From: Dyadobacter flavalbus | GTDB taxonomy: Bacteria > Bacteroidota > Bacteroidia > Cytophagales > Spirosomataceae | Reading direction: 5' to 3' | Length of the DNA stretch: 64,000 bases | Assembly: GCF_006149045.1 (NCBI RefSeq) | Contig: NZ_VBSN01000049.1 | Coordinates: 620,001 to 684,000 of the forward strand | In this document: positions 44,016-53,147 of the stretch, one piece after another | How positions within the stretch are numbered: the first letter of the stretch is position 1 | Layout of the letters: each line of letters begins with the position of its first letter | Made by a program: the position numbers and the translations under genes | Notes under the pieces: generated by a model | What the model saw: only the letters and a program-made list of their open reading frames with translations | The model's database searches: none | Told to the model about the DNA's origin: nothing

Positions 44016-46700
44016 GTGTCTATTAAAAAAATAGTTGTTTTTCTGCTGGCATTAGGAATCCTTTCAGGAGGATATTTTCTGTACCGATGGTCGCGTGGTT
44101 CTTCGGCTGCATGGAAATTCATTCCTTCCAATGCCGTTGTCGTTATTACAAGCGAGCATCTTCAGGATTCGTCCTATACCGCAACAGAGGCTGGCGTAGA
44201 TCTGAAAAGACTTCCGTTTCTGGATATAGCCAGCGATAATCTTTCGCTTTTAAACCTGCTCGCACCGGATCGTAAACAACTTTCCGATTTTCTGAAAGAG
44301 AAAGTACTCTCCTATTCCTATCATCCCAGAACGAGCACGGAATGGGGTGTAATCATGTACATTCCCGTTAAGAATGACGAAGAAGCCAAATGGCTGGGAA
44401 GTCCGCAGCGGCCGGGAATCCGAGCTTTGCACCATACTTTTCAGAATCAGCGGATTACGGATATTATTGACAGCAACTCGCGGCCATTATTTTCTTATCT
44501 TGTCAAAGACAACTTTCTGATTGTCAGCTATTATGGTGATCTGATTGAAGATGTTGTGCGCGCGTCATCTCTGAACCTGGAATCATTCCGGCTGAAATCG
44601 GAATTTTCACAAATTCATGATTCGGATTACGGAACAAGTCTGTATCTGAACAGTGAAGCCTGGAACTCCGTAATTTCTTCCGAGCATTCAGACGGCGTTT
44701 TGAAAGAATTTTCAAGAAACTTCGGCCGTTATCAGGATTTTCACATTGAAAAAAGCAAGGAAAAAGGGCCGCTTGCGCTTAAATCCACAGGAACGGATTC
44801 TCCGGATTATTATCTTGCCGGCATCACCAACGGGATTCCAGGTGCGCCGTTTGCAGGTCACAGGCATATTTCACAGCAAACCTCATTTCTGTACAGAACA
44901 GCCGTCGTAGATAAGGAGGCTTTTCAGAAAAATTTCCTGAAATGGCATAAAAGCTACAAATCCGAAGCCTGGAACAAGCTTAATTATTACATTTCCGGAG
45001 AAAGCAATCTGCTGATCGAAAATCTCGGATCAGAGTTGATTCTTTGTCAGCTGGAAGAAAACAACAGCATCAGTGACGGGAAAATCCTGCTTGCGGAATT
45101 CTCCAATTATGAAAAACTGAGGCCGGTCCTGCAAAAACTGGCAAAGCTGGCCACGCAGGAATCCAGTGTTTCGGCAGACCAATATCAGGGTTACGACATT
45201 TATTCCGTACCGCTGCCCGAATTGCCTGCGGGACTGTACGGGCCTATGTTCAAGGGATTTCCGAGGAGTTATATTACTTATATTGCACCTTATCTGGTCA
45301 TCAGCAACAATTCACAGGTTCTGCAAAACTACATTGTAGACTATGAAAACCAGATTACATGGAAACAGTCGCCGGAATATGACAGTGTGTTGACAACTTC
45401 AAAAAATGAAGCCCAGCTTTCCCTGATCGTTAACCTGCGCAAGGCGCAGACAAGAGCCGGAAAACAGGCTGCAAAAAACTATAATGATCTTACTTCCAAA
45501 ATTGAATCCGTTGTTTTTCAGTGCCATTTTGATGGAAACAAAGCGTATCCCGAGATAACACTTTATCCGAAAAAAAGACAGACAGCCAGTAAAGTGCTGA
45601 ACCGTACTTTTCTAAATATCAATATAGAATGGCCGGTAATTTATGATACGGAACTTGCCGCGCTTCAGAACCCGGTTGACGGCAGTTCAGAAATACTGCT
45701 TACGGATCAGAATAACAACTTACTGAGAAGCAGTAATTTATACGAAGGCAAAACGAAAGCGGTCGCCAGACTCAATGGACCGATCGTTACTGCTGCTTAC
45801 AAGCTGGATTTTCTCAACATCGGCAGGCAGCAAAGGATATTTGCCACAAAAAGAAGCATTTACGTACTGGATGAAGACGATTCCACAAGGATTTCGACCT
45901 TTACCGGAACCTTGCCTTCTGCTCAGCCCATCACCGCGCTGTATTCCATTGACGGCGGCAACGAAGGAAGTAACCGTTTGATTATCAAGAATGAAGCAGA
46001 AGAATTGTTTTTGTGGGAAAATGTCATGAAGCCGGTCAAAAGGCTGAACCGTTCCATTCAGTTTGAAAGCATACAAAGTCCGGTTGTAGCATTGAACCAA
46101 ATTGGAAACAGAGGTTTTATTGTCACGCAGAAAAACGGAAAAATCTACTTGCTGAAAGAAAACGGCACTGTACGGCCCGGCTTCCCGACTGACATTCTTA
46201 CACGGACTGAAAGTGCATTCACTTGGGCACAAAATTCGGAAAGCGGTCAGCCTGAACTAGTTGGCGTAAGTGTTTCCGGCGAACTGATCCGGATCGGGCT
46301 TGACGGCAATATTACATCGCGAAAGCAGCTTTTACGCCCTGAACCCGGTTCCAGGTTCCGTACGCTTTTTGACAGAAACTCGTTGGACTGGATTCTTGTC
46401 CGTTCGCTCAATTCCAAAACAGCCATCATCACCAAAGACGGCAATGAACTGTTCGAGATCAAAGACATTCTGCCGAATTCAATCATCCAGTATCATTTCT
46501 TTGGCGTTGACAACCGTTTTATCAGCATCAAATCGGGAAATTACACGACGGTTTTTGATATGACAGGCAAAAGACTGGGTGACAAAGCCATTCCGTCGGA
46601 AATGCCGGTTCAGCTTACTTATCAGCCGGGTTACTATAAATTGCTTATATTCAGCAGATCAGAAGAAAAAGTACAGGTTTGGTCGGTTAAGCTGCGATAG
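44016..46700 (+). CDS. Large membrane-anchored protein of unknown function, propeller-like C-terminus (DUF3352-like)
   Basis: The 894-residue product has one N-terminal membrane segment (VVFLLALGILSGGYFLY) and then an all-periplasmic part. Residues 30-530 resemble DUF3352-type proteins (opening KFIPSNAVVVITSEH). Residues 545-890 consist of repeated strands such as ILLTDQNNNLLRSSNLY, RGFIVTQKNGKIYLLKENG and AIITKDGNELFEIKD, suggesting a beta-propeller. No enzyme motif is seen. It starts with GTG 11 nt after the GT2 gene and its stop overlaps the start region of the SGNH gene. It could scaffold the glycan machinery. Confidence 0.75.
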   Translation: MSIKKIVVFLLALGILSGGYFLYRWSRGSSAAWKFIPSNAVVVITSEHLQDSSYTATEAGVDLKRLPFLDIASDNLSLLNLLAPDRKQLSDFLKEKVLSYSYHPRTSTEWGVIMYIPVKNDEEAKWLGSPQRPGIRALHHTFQNQRITDIIDSNSRPLFSYLVKDNFLIVSYYGDLIEDVVRASSLNLESFRLKSEFSQIHDSDYGTSLYLNSEAWNSVISSEHSDGVLKEFSRNFGRYQDFHIEKSKEKGPLALKSTGTDSPDYYLAGITNGIPGAPFAGHRHISQQTSFLYRTAVVDKEAFQKNFLKWHKSYKSEAWNKLNYYISGESNLLIENLGSELILCQLEENNSISDGKILLAEFSNYEKLRPVLQKLAKLATQESSVSADQYQGYDIYSVPLPELPAGLYGPMFKGFPRSYITYIAPYLVISNNSQVLQNYIVDYENQITWKQSPEYDSVLTTSKNEAQLSLIVNLRKAQTRAGKQAAKNYNDLTSKIESVVFQCHFDGNKAYPEITLYPKKRQTASKVLNRTFLNINIEWPVIYDTELAALQNPVDGSSEILLTDQNNNLLRSSNLYEGKTKAVARLNGPIVTAAYKLDFLNIGRQQRIFATKRSIYVLDEDDSTRISTFTGTLPSAQPITALYSIDGGNEGSNRLIIKNEAEELFLWENVMKPVKRLNRSIQFESIQSPVVALNQIGNRGFIVTQKNGKIYLLKENGTVRPGFPTDILTRTESAFTWAQNSESGQPELVGVSVSGELIRIGLDGNITSRKQLLRPEPGSRFRTLFDRNSLDWILVRSLNSKTAIITKDGNELFEIKDILPNSIIQYHFFGVDNRFISIKSGNYTTVFDMTGKRLGDKAIPSEMPVQLTYQPGYYKLLIFSRSEEKVQVWSVKLR

Positions 46701-46708
46701 TGTTTTAT

Positions 46709-47734
46709 ATGAAATTTCTTAAATACGCATTTCTTTTCCTTGGAAGTCTGATCTGGGCTGTCGGATTAAGCCCGGGGCTATTGTCGGAAGCCGGGAAGCT
46801 GAATCTGATCAAAGACAGTTACCGGTTTGGCGACCTTTACCGTTTGTCCAACCTGGCTCAGTTCAAAGATCCAAGAACCGAATGCGCCGCTTACAAAACG
46901 CCTGCAAAAGCCGCTTCACAGAAAATCCATTTATACATCATCGGTGACAGCTTTACGGAAAAACAACGCATAGGCAAAAAGGACTTTGCAGTGGATGCCT
47001 ACACGTATGTACACTGGAATGAATTTCTGCATCTGAAAACAGATCCTTCCGAAACCAATATTCTGCTGCTGGAATCGGTGGAAAGGCATTTCAGGGAAAA
47101 GATGAAGGATACAATCCGGAACCTGATTCCGGATGAGACAACATTTGTGTCCGAAGGCACTCCGCCACGTTTCATGAACCGGCTTGACAATGCTTTCAGA
47201 TCCAGATCAACAGAAGACCGGCTGGACGAACTGCTGTTCCAGAATGACCTCATCCTGACGTTAAAGGAATGGAAATCTGCTTTTAATTACCGTTTTTTCA
47301 GCCGTGTGAACAAAGGCGTTACGCTCGTGAACAATGACGAAAACATTGTTTATTACATGGATACGGATACGCCCAACATAACTTCTTCTTTTTCCAGAAT
47401 AAATGAAACGGAAATTGACAGCATTGTACAGAATATCAATGGCTCGCAGGATTTTGCCAGAAATCTGGGTTTTGACCACGTTATACTGTCCGTTATTCCA
47501 AACAAGGTTTCTGTTTTAACAACTGAATCCGCAGAATACAACAACCTGATCAATAGAGTTTATGCACATCCTGAACTGAAAGTACCGTTTATAGATGTTC
47601 TCACGGATTTTCGGAAAATGGGCAGCAGCGCTTATCTGAAAGGTGATTCGCACTGGACATGTGAAGGTCAGTACCTTTGGCTTGACAAGGTCAATGCATT
47701 TATAAAAAATATTGAAAAACCCGGAAATTCCTAG
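46709..47734 (+). CDS. AlgJ/AlgX-like SGNH acyltransferase/esterase-type protein
   Basis: From the ATG at 46709 the product is 341 residues with an N-terminal anchor or signal (FLKYAFLFLGSLIWAVGL). It has the SGNH-type marks: Ser81 in IIGDSFTEK and Asp313-x-His315 in KGDSHWTCEGQ, the serine and D-x-H-W arrangement of AlgX/AlgJ O-acetylation proteins. It probably adds or removes acetyl groups on the exported glycan together with the acyltransferase-3 (inference). Overlap or a GTG start at 46700 is possible. Its TAG stop lies inside CTAG, also the stop of the convergent antiporter gene. Confidence 0.75.
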   Translation: MKFLKYAFLFLGSLIWAVGLSPGLLSEAGKLNLIKDSYRFGDLYRLSNLAQFKDPRTECAAYKTPAKAASQKIHLYIIGDSFTEKQRIGKKDFAVDAYTYVHWNEFLHLKTDPSETNILLLESVERHFREKMKDTIRNLIPDETTFVSEGTPPRFMNRLDNAFRSRSTEDRLDELLFQNDLILTLKEWKSAFNYRFFSRVNKGVTLVNNDENIVYYMDTDTPNITSSFSRINETEIDSIVQNINGSQDFARNLGFDHVILSVIPNKVSVLTTESAEYNNLINRVYAHPELKVPFIDVLTDFRKMGSSAYLKGDSHWTCEGQYLWLDKVNAFIKNIEKPGNS

Positions 47735-48987
47735 TTTGCTTCTTCGGTCACTTCGCTCATTTTGGCCGTCAGTTTGCCAACCGTAAGCCCCTGAACAATA
47801 ATGGAAAAGAGCACTACAAAGTACGTAATGGCCAGAAGCAGGTCTTTGTTAAGGTCCTGATCTATCGACAAGGCAAGTGCAATGGAAACGCCGCCCCGCA
47901 AACCGCCCCAAACAAGAATGGTGATGGACTTTTTACCAAAACGCGTACGGAACGGAATGATCCTGACCGGAATGTAAATGGAAATAAACCTTGCAAAAAG
48001 CACAACCGCAATCGCCGCTATTCCAATAAAACCATACTGCTTCAAATCGGGAATCAGCAGCAGTTCGAAACCGATGATGAGAAACAGAATGGCATTCAGG
48101 ATTTCATCGATCAGCTCCCAGAACTTGTCAATGTAATCCCGCTCCATTTCAGAAACGCCGCCAAGATTTTTTCCATAGTTGCCTACAACCAGTCCGGCTG
48201 CGACCATCGCCAGCGGGCCCGACATATGCATGGCCTGCGCTGCAAGATGCCCGCCCATAACAATAGCAAGCGTAATCAGAACGTGAACATTGTAGCCGTC
48301 CACCCGGTAAATCATCTGCGAACCAATAAATCCAAGCACAAGCCCGAGGACAATTCCGCCGAGCGCCTCTTTGACAAGCAGTGAAGTAATGCCTCCGAAC
48401 GAAGTATTTACCTCCTCGCCTCTCGCCAGTGCAAGCATCAGAATGAACACTACAACGGCCATACCGTCATTGAACAGGGATTCTCCGGCAATTTTGGTTT
48501 CCAGTGATTTCGGAACGCCGGCCTGTTTCAGGATTCCCAAAACTGCAATGGGATCAGTCGGTGATATTAAAGCACCGAAAACCAGACACTGGATCATTGG
48601 AATCTGCATTCCGGCAAAATTCAGTAAATTGTACATCAGAAATCCGATCACAAAAGTGGAAATGACCACGCTGACCGTAGAAAATATAATAACGGGCGCA
48701 CGCTGTTCCCTTAAATCTTCCAGGTGAATGTGAATGGCGCCTGCGAAAAGCAGAAAATTAAGCATGGCTCCCATCAGGATTTCGGTGAGATCGACACTGG
48801 CGATCAGGGAAGAAATCCGGAAAAATATCCTTGGGAAAATGCTGTCAGTTGCTATTAATCCAACGGAAACAATCAGTGCGATCACCATTACGCCGATGGA
48901 TGCAGGCAGTTTCAGGAACCGTGCATTGAGGTAAGCAAAGATGGCGGAAAGGACGATTAATGCCGAAAAAGAATAATATAATTCCAT
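47731..48987 (-). CDS. Na+/H+ antiporter, CPA1 (NhaP-like) family
   Basis: The 418-residue protein has about 12 membrane segments. The CPA1 marks are GALISPTDPIAVLGIL and the ESLFNDG Asn-Asp pair in TM5, plus WGGLRGGVSIALAL late in the protein. It exchanges cytoplasmic Na+ for external H+ to keep pH and sodium. It is a single gene and shares a 4-nt stop overlap with the SGNH gene. Confidence 0.93.
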   Translation of the reverse strand: MELYYSFSALIVLSAIFAYLNARFLKLPASIGVMVIALIVSVGLIATDSIFPRIFFRISSLIASVDLTEILMGAMLNFLLFAGAIHIHLEDLREQRAPVIIFSTVSVVISTFVIGFLMYNLLNFAGMQIPMIQCLVFGALISPTDPIAVLGILKQAGVPKSLETKIAGESLFNDGMAVVVFILMLALARGEEVNTSFGGITSLLVKEALGGIVLGLVLGFIGSQMIYRVDGYNVHVLITLAIVMGGHLAAQAMHMSGPLAMVAAGLVVGNYGKNLGGVSEMERDYIDKFWELIDEILNAILFLIIGFELLLIPDLKQYGFIGIAAIAVVLFARFISIYIPVRIIPFRTRFGKKSITILVWGGLRGGVSIALALSIDQDLNKDLLLAITYFVVLFSIIVQGLTVGKLTAKMSEVTEEAN

Positions 48988-49209
48988 AAAAATATTTTTA
49001 GACCAGCCAAAAATAAGAAACTCAGATTTAAAATGGCCCTTTGAACAGGCTGATTCGCAAACTCTAATGGTATTCTAATGACCTGAACAGCTGTCAAATT
49101 TTCAAAAAAAGCATCCTTCGGGATGAAACCGGACATTAAACCGGGAGATTTCCTACATTTAGAAAATGATCGTTTTACTGTTTCTCTCATTAACCAATAC
49201 GCATCTGAA

Positions 49210-50376
49210 ATGACAAAAATCCCCATGGCATTCAGAAAACTGCATGCACGGTTCTTGACCGGCACTGCGCTTGTATTTTGCTTTTCACTTGCATTGCATG
49301 CACAAAACGGCTTGTTAAAACCCGGGTTTGACAAAGTCGAATATGAAGAGCTGTTGCGTATGCACGTGCTGCTTTACGATCCGCTCATGACAGATTCCGC
49401 AAAAACGCCTGTTCCGAAGCCTGCCGTTTTCAAGTCCGTTTACAAATCGCCCGTTATGGGACTGGACAATCGCTGGGAACTCTGGAAAAGTGACGGTCAG
49501 GTGGCGGCCATCAATATCCGCGGTACCACCAAAAATCCGGTTGGCTGGCTGGAAAATTTCTATGCAGCCATGGTTCCAGCACGCGGCGAACTTAAACTTT
49601 CTTCCTCTTTTTCGTTTCCTTATCACCTTGCAGACCATCCGAAAGCGGCGGTACATATCGGCTGGCTTATCGGAACCGCTTATCTGGCGAAAGACATTCT
49701 TCCAAAAATCGATTCGTGTTACAAAGCCGGAATAAAAGATTTTCTGGTAATGGGGCATAGTCAGGGCGGCGCCATTTCTTACCTGATGACTTCGTATTTA
49801 TATCATCTTCAGAAACAGAACCAGCTTCCGAAAGACATTCGTTTTAAAACTTACAGCAGTGCTAGCCCAAAAGCCGGCAACACGTATTATGCTTACGAGT
49901 ACGAAGCCATGGTTGCCAACGGATGGGCAACGAACGTTGTAAATGCCGCAGACTGGGTTACGGAAGTGCCGTTTTCCGTGCAGACGCTGGATGATTTCAA
50001 TGAAACCAATCCTTTCAAAAACATCGACGGCGTAATAAAAAAGCAGAAGTTCTTTGCGCGAATTGCATTACGGCATGCTTACCGGAAAATGAAAAAGCCG
50101 AGTGAAAAGGCAAGAAGCAACTACGAAAAATATCTGGGCAACTACGCTTCCAAAATGGTCAGAAAAACGTTGCCGGAGTTTGAACCTCCTGTTTACTTCA
50201 AAAGCAGCAATTATGTTCGCATCGGGCCGACGATCGTATTAATGCCGGATCAGGCTTATTACAATATATATCCCGATTCCAAAGACAAGATATTTATACA
50301 TCATCTTCCCGAACCGTATTTATATTTGCTGAAAAAGTACAATGCCGGTCCGGCTGAAACGGGCACGTCAAGATAA
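49210..50376 (+). CDS. Exported class 3 lipase-family protein
   Basis: The product (388 residues from the ATG at 49210) has a signal peptide ending near LALHAQN. The alpha/beta-hydrolase nucleophile elbow is GHSQGG, with Ser184. The pattern LVMGHSQGGAISYLM, followed by YSSASPKAGNTYYAYEY, matches Lipase_3 proteins. It probably hydrolyses lipid or ester substrates in the periplasm or at the surface. Starts at 49210 or 49225 both keep the signal peptide; a longer reading from 49123 places it internally. Confidence 0.82.
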   Translation: MTKIPMAFRKLHARFLTGTALVFCFSLALHAQNGLLKPGFDKVEYEELLRMHVLLYDPLMTDSAKTPVPKPAVFKSVYKSPVMGLDNRWELWKSDGQVAAINIRGTTKNPVGWLENFYAAMVPARGELKLSSSFSFPYHLADHPKAAVHIGWLIGTAYLAKDILPKIDSCYKAGIKDFLVMGHSQGGAISYLMTSYLYHLQKQNQLPKDIRFKTYSSASPKAGNTYYAYEYEAMVANGWATNVVNAADWVTEVPFSVQTLDDFNETNPFKNIDGVIKKQKFFARIALRHAYRKMKKPSEKARSNYEKYLGNYASKMVRKTLPEFEPPVYFKSSNYVRIGPTIVLMPDQAYYNIYPDSKDKIFIHHLPEPYLYLLKKYNAGPAETGTSR

Positions 50377-50385
50377 TTTTATATC

Positions 50386-52137
50386 ATGCTCATTCTGAAT
50401 CCATTTGTCCGTATAGTTTTTGTTATTTTCAGCTTTCTGTTTTCTTTCTCTGTTCATGCGCAGTATGAAACAAGATTTGAAAAATCGGGCGGCACGCAAA
50501 CTCCTGAGTACGAAGAAGGAATTGCTTTTTACAAGCTGCTGGCAAAAAATTTCCCGCAGGTCCGGATTACCGAAGAAGGACTGACCGACAGCGGCAAACC
50601 GCTGCATCTCGTTTTATATTCCAGCAATAAGAACTTTGATATAAAAAAACTGAAAGCGGAGGGAAAAGCCATTCTGTTTGTCAACAACGCCATTCATCCC
50701 GGCGAACCCGACGGCGTGGATGCTTCCATGATGCTTTTGAGGGATATCTTGTTGAATCCGGAAAAATTTCCTGAAACGGAGCATGTTGTGCTTGCTTTTA
50801 TTCCATTTTACAACATCGGCGGAACGCTGAACCGCAACAACACGACTCGTACCAATCAGAACGGTCCGGAAGAATACGGTTTCAGGGGAAATGCCCGGAA
50901 TTTTGATCTTAACCGCGATTTTATAAAAAATGACACTAAAAATGCACGGAGTTTTGCAGCCATTTTTCATAAACTTGATCCTGATCTTTTTGCCGATACA
51001 CACGTCAGCAACGGTGCGGATTATCAGTATGTAATGACACTCGATTATGCACAGAAAGACAAGCTGGGCGGAAAACTCGGTGAATTCAACAATGCGGTTT
51101 TTCTTCCTTACATGTACAAACACCTTAAAAACGCCGGTTACGAAGCAACGCCGTACGTCAATGCATGGGGCCAGACGCCCGACAAAGGTTTTGTGCAGTT
51201 TCCCGACTGGCCGCGTTATTCAACCGGCTATGCAGCTCTGTTTCATACGATTGGCGTCATGACGGAAACGCATATGCTTAAACCTTATGATCAGCGCGTG
51301 AAAGCAACTTATGCATATCTGCATGGAAATGTTCTGTTTCTGGCCAAATACCGTAAAGAACTGCTGCAATTGCGTAAAGAGACCAAAGAATCCGTGAAAG
51401 TTCAGGAAAAGTTTGCGGTCACGTGGCAGGTTAACAAAGAGAAAAATACACAGATCGAGTTCAAAGGCTATGAACCTGAATACATTACAAGTAAAGTAAG
51501 CGGTCAGGAGCGACTGTACTACAACCGTTCAAAACCGTTTACCAAAAGCATTCCTTTTTACGATACGTACGTGCCGCAGGATGAAGTTAAAAAGCCGGCA
51601 GCTTACCTGATTCCGCAAGGCTGGCACAACATCATTGAACTGCTGAAACTGAACGGTGTGGAAATGAAACAGCTGGAAAAAGATGCTGAAATGGAAGTGG
51701 AAACGTATTTTATTGAAAATTACGAATCACCCAAACAGCCGTTTGAAGGACATTACTGGCATACGGGCGTAAATCTCAGGACCGAAAAAACGAAAGTCAG
51801 TTTCAGAAAAGGCGATTGGTATATTCCTGTAAATCAATGGACAAACCGCTACATCATCGAAACGCTGGAACCCAAAGCGGTTGATTCTTTTTTCAAATGG
51901 AATTTCTTTGACACCATTCTTCAGGCCAAGGAACATTATTCCGCCTATGTATTTGAAGACCTTGCAGCCGAACTTCTGGAAAAATCGCCTGAACTGAAAA
52001 AGCAGCTGGAAGAAAAAAGAAAATCCGAGCCGGAATTTGCAAAAAGCGCCAATGCCCAGCTCGAATTTATCTATGACCATTCACCTTACCGCGAAAAAGA
52101 ATATTTGCGCTACCCGGTTTACAGGCTGATGAAATGA
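50386..52137 (+). CDS. Exported M14-family zinc carboxypeptidase
   Basis: The 583-residue product has a signal peptide ending near FSVHAQ. Zinc ligands are His104 and Glu107 (HPGEPDG) and His206 (ADTHVSNGADYQY). The conserved Arg-Asn segment is RNFDLNRDFIK. The C-terminal part (330-583) has no recognised domain. M14 enzymes remove C-terminal residues from peptides; this one would act in the periplasm or outside. It follows the lipase gene by 9 nt, so the two are probably co-expressed. Confidence 0.9.
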   Translation: MLILNPFVRIVFVIFSFLFSFSVHAQYETRFEKSGGTQTPEYEEGIAFYKLLAKNFPQVRITEEGLTDSGKPLHLVLYSSNKNFDIKKLKAEGKAILFVNNAIHPGEPDGVDASMMLLRDILLNPEKFPETEHVVLAFIPFYNIGGTLNRNNTTRTNQNGPEEYGFRGNARNFDLNRDFIKNDTKNARSFAAIFHKLDPDLFADTHVSNGADYQYVMTLDYAQKDKLGGKLGEFNNAVFLPYMYKHLKNAGYEATPYVNAWGQTPDKGFVQFPDWPRYSTGYAALFHTIGVMTETHMLKPYDQRVKATYAYLHGNVLFLAKYRKELLQLRKETKESVKVQEKFAVTWQVNKEKNTQIEFKGYEPEYITSKVSGQERLYYNRSKPFTKSIPFYDTYVPQDEVKKPAAYLIPQGWHNIIELLKLNGVEMKQLEKDAEMEVETYFIENYESPKQPFEGHYWHTGVNLRTEKTKVSFRKGDWYIPVNQWTNRYIIETLEPKAVDSFFKWNFFDTILQAKEHYSAYVFEDLAAELLEKSPELKKQLEEKRKSEPEFAKSANAQLEFIYDHSPYREKEYLRYPVYRLMK

Positions 52138-52152
52138 CGTTCTATCAATTGG

Positions 52153-52971
52153 TCAGAAACGCAGGCCGAGGTTAAACATAAATTCCCCGGTTAACTCGAT
52201 GCCACGCATTCTGTTGTTGACATTCAGATACTTTTCGTTTTCGATATATCTGGACCCAAGTCCTGCATTCAGACCAAGCTGGAACCTTGGCGTAATCTGA
52301 AAATTGATGTAATTGTTCACCATCAGACCAAATCTGAAAATTTTCGCTTTTCCTTCTGTATTCGTATAACTTCCGGTTCTCGGGTCATAGTAGTTGCCAT
52401 AAACCCAGCGATGTCCGAAGCCGGTAAATAAATTAGGTCCCACCGCATACGTGACGCGTCTTTGTCCGGCCGGATAAATTTTAAGTCCGGGCGAGAAATA
52501 GAATACCTCCGTACCACTTCGGTTATCGTATGTAAAAGAGCTTGAATAACTTTCCGGAAGAACAAGCGTAAAAGGCACAATAATCCCAAAGTAGCCTTGT
52601 TTGTCAATAATTCTTTCATAACTGATCCCTAAACCCGCACCGCTGTCCAATGCCTTGAATGGAGAAAAATTGATGAGGTTAGCACCAAATGCCATTTCCC
52701 GTCTTCTGTTCTTTTCATTTTCGGCTTCCTGCCGTTCGTTCATGTAAACCGTTTCTCCGCTTCCGAACCGGATACTGCTCAGTTCATTTTTCCGGATGAT
52801 AAAGTTGGCGCTGGTTTCTTCCTTGCCGAGCTTGTAGGTAACACGGTCAACACCTACTTCGATGACCTTGCATTCAATGATTTTGCCATTTCTGCGGATG
52901 ATTACATCCTGTGCATTTGCAACAATAAAAATGGCTGAAAATAAAATGGTTAAAGTAATGGCTCTGATCAT
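52153..52971 (-). CDS. Exported outer-membrane-like protein of unknown function
   Basis: The 272-residue product has a signal peptide (IRAITLTILFSAIFIVANA-Q). A small basic N-terminal domain follows (VIIRRNGKIIECKVIEVGVDRVTYKLGKEE), common in Bacteroidota proteins that bring a small beta domain. The rest has alternating strands ending in a C-terminal Phe (FNLGLRF), consistent with an 8-stranded outer-membrane beta-barrel. Function unknown. It is convergent with the carboxypeptidase gene. Confidence 0.78.
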   Translation of the reverse strand: MIRAITLTILFSAIFIVANAQDVIIRRNGKIIECKVIEVGVDRVTYKLGKEETSANFIIRKNELSSIRFGSGETVYMNERQEAENEKNRRREMAFGANLINFSPFKALDSGAGLGISYERIIDKQGYFGIIVPFTLVLPESYSSSFTYDNRSGTEVFYFSPGLKIYPAGQRRVTYAVGPNLFTGFGHRWVYGNYYDPRTGSYTNTEGKAKIFRFGLMVNNYINFQITPRFQLGLNAGLGSRYIENEKYLNVNNRMRGIELTGEFMFNLGLRF

Positions 52972-53147
52972 AAATTTACTGATTTAATGAAGGTTGATTA
53001 AATTTACGCATTCCGGAAAACTTTTACGCAGTATACCCACTGAACGTTTAAAAAGTTACTTCTGTTATACTTTCGGCCTCCTTGGTCAATAATTATTCAG
53101 GCTGTCTTATATCATGATGTTAAAAGCAGCCACTCTAAAAAAAACTA

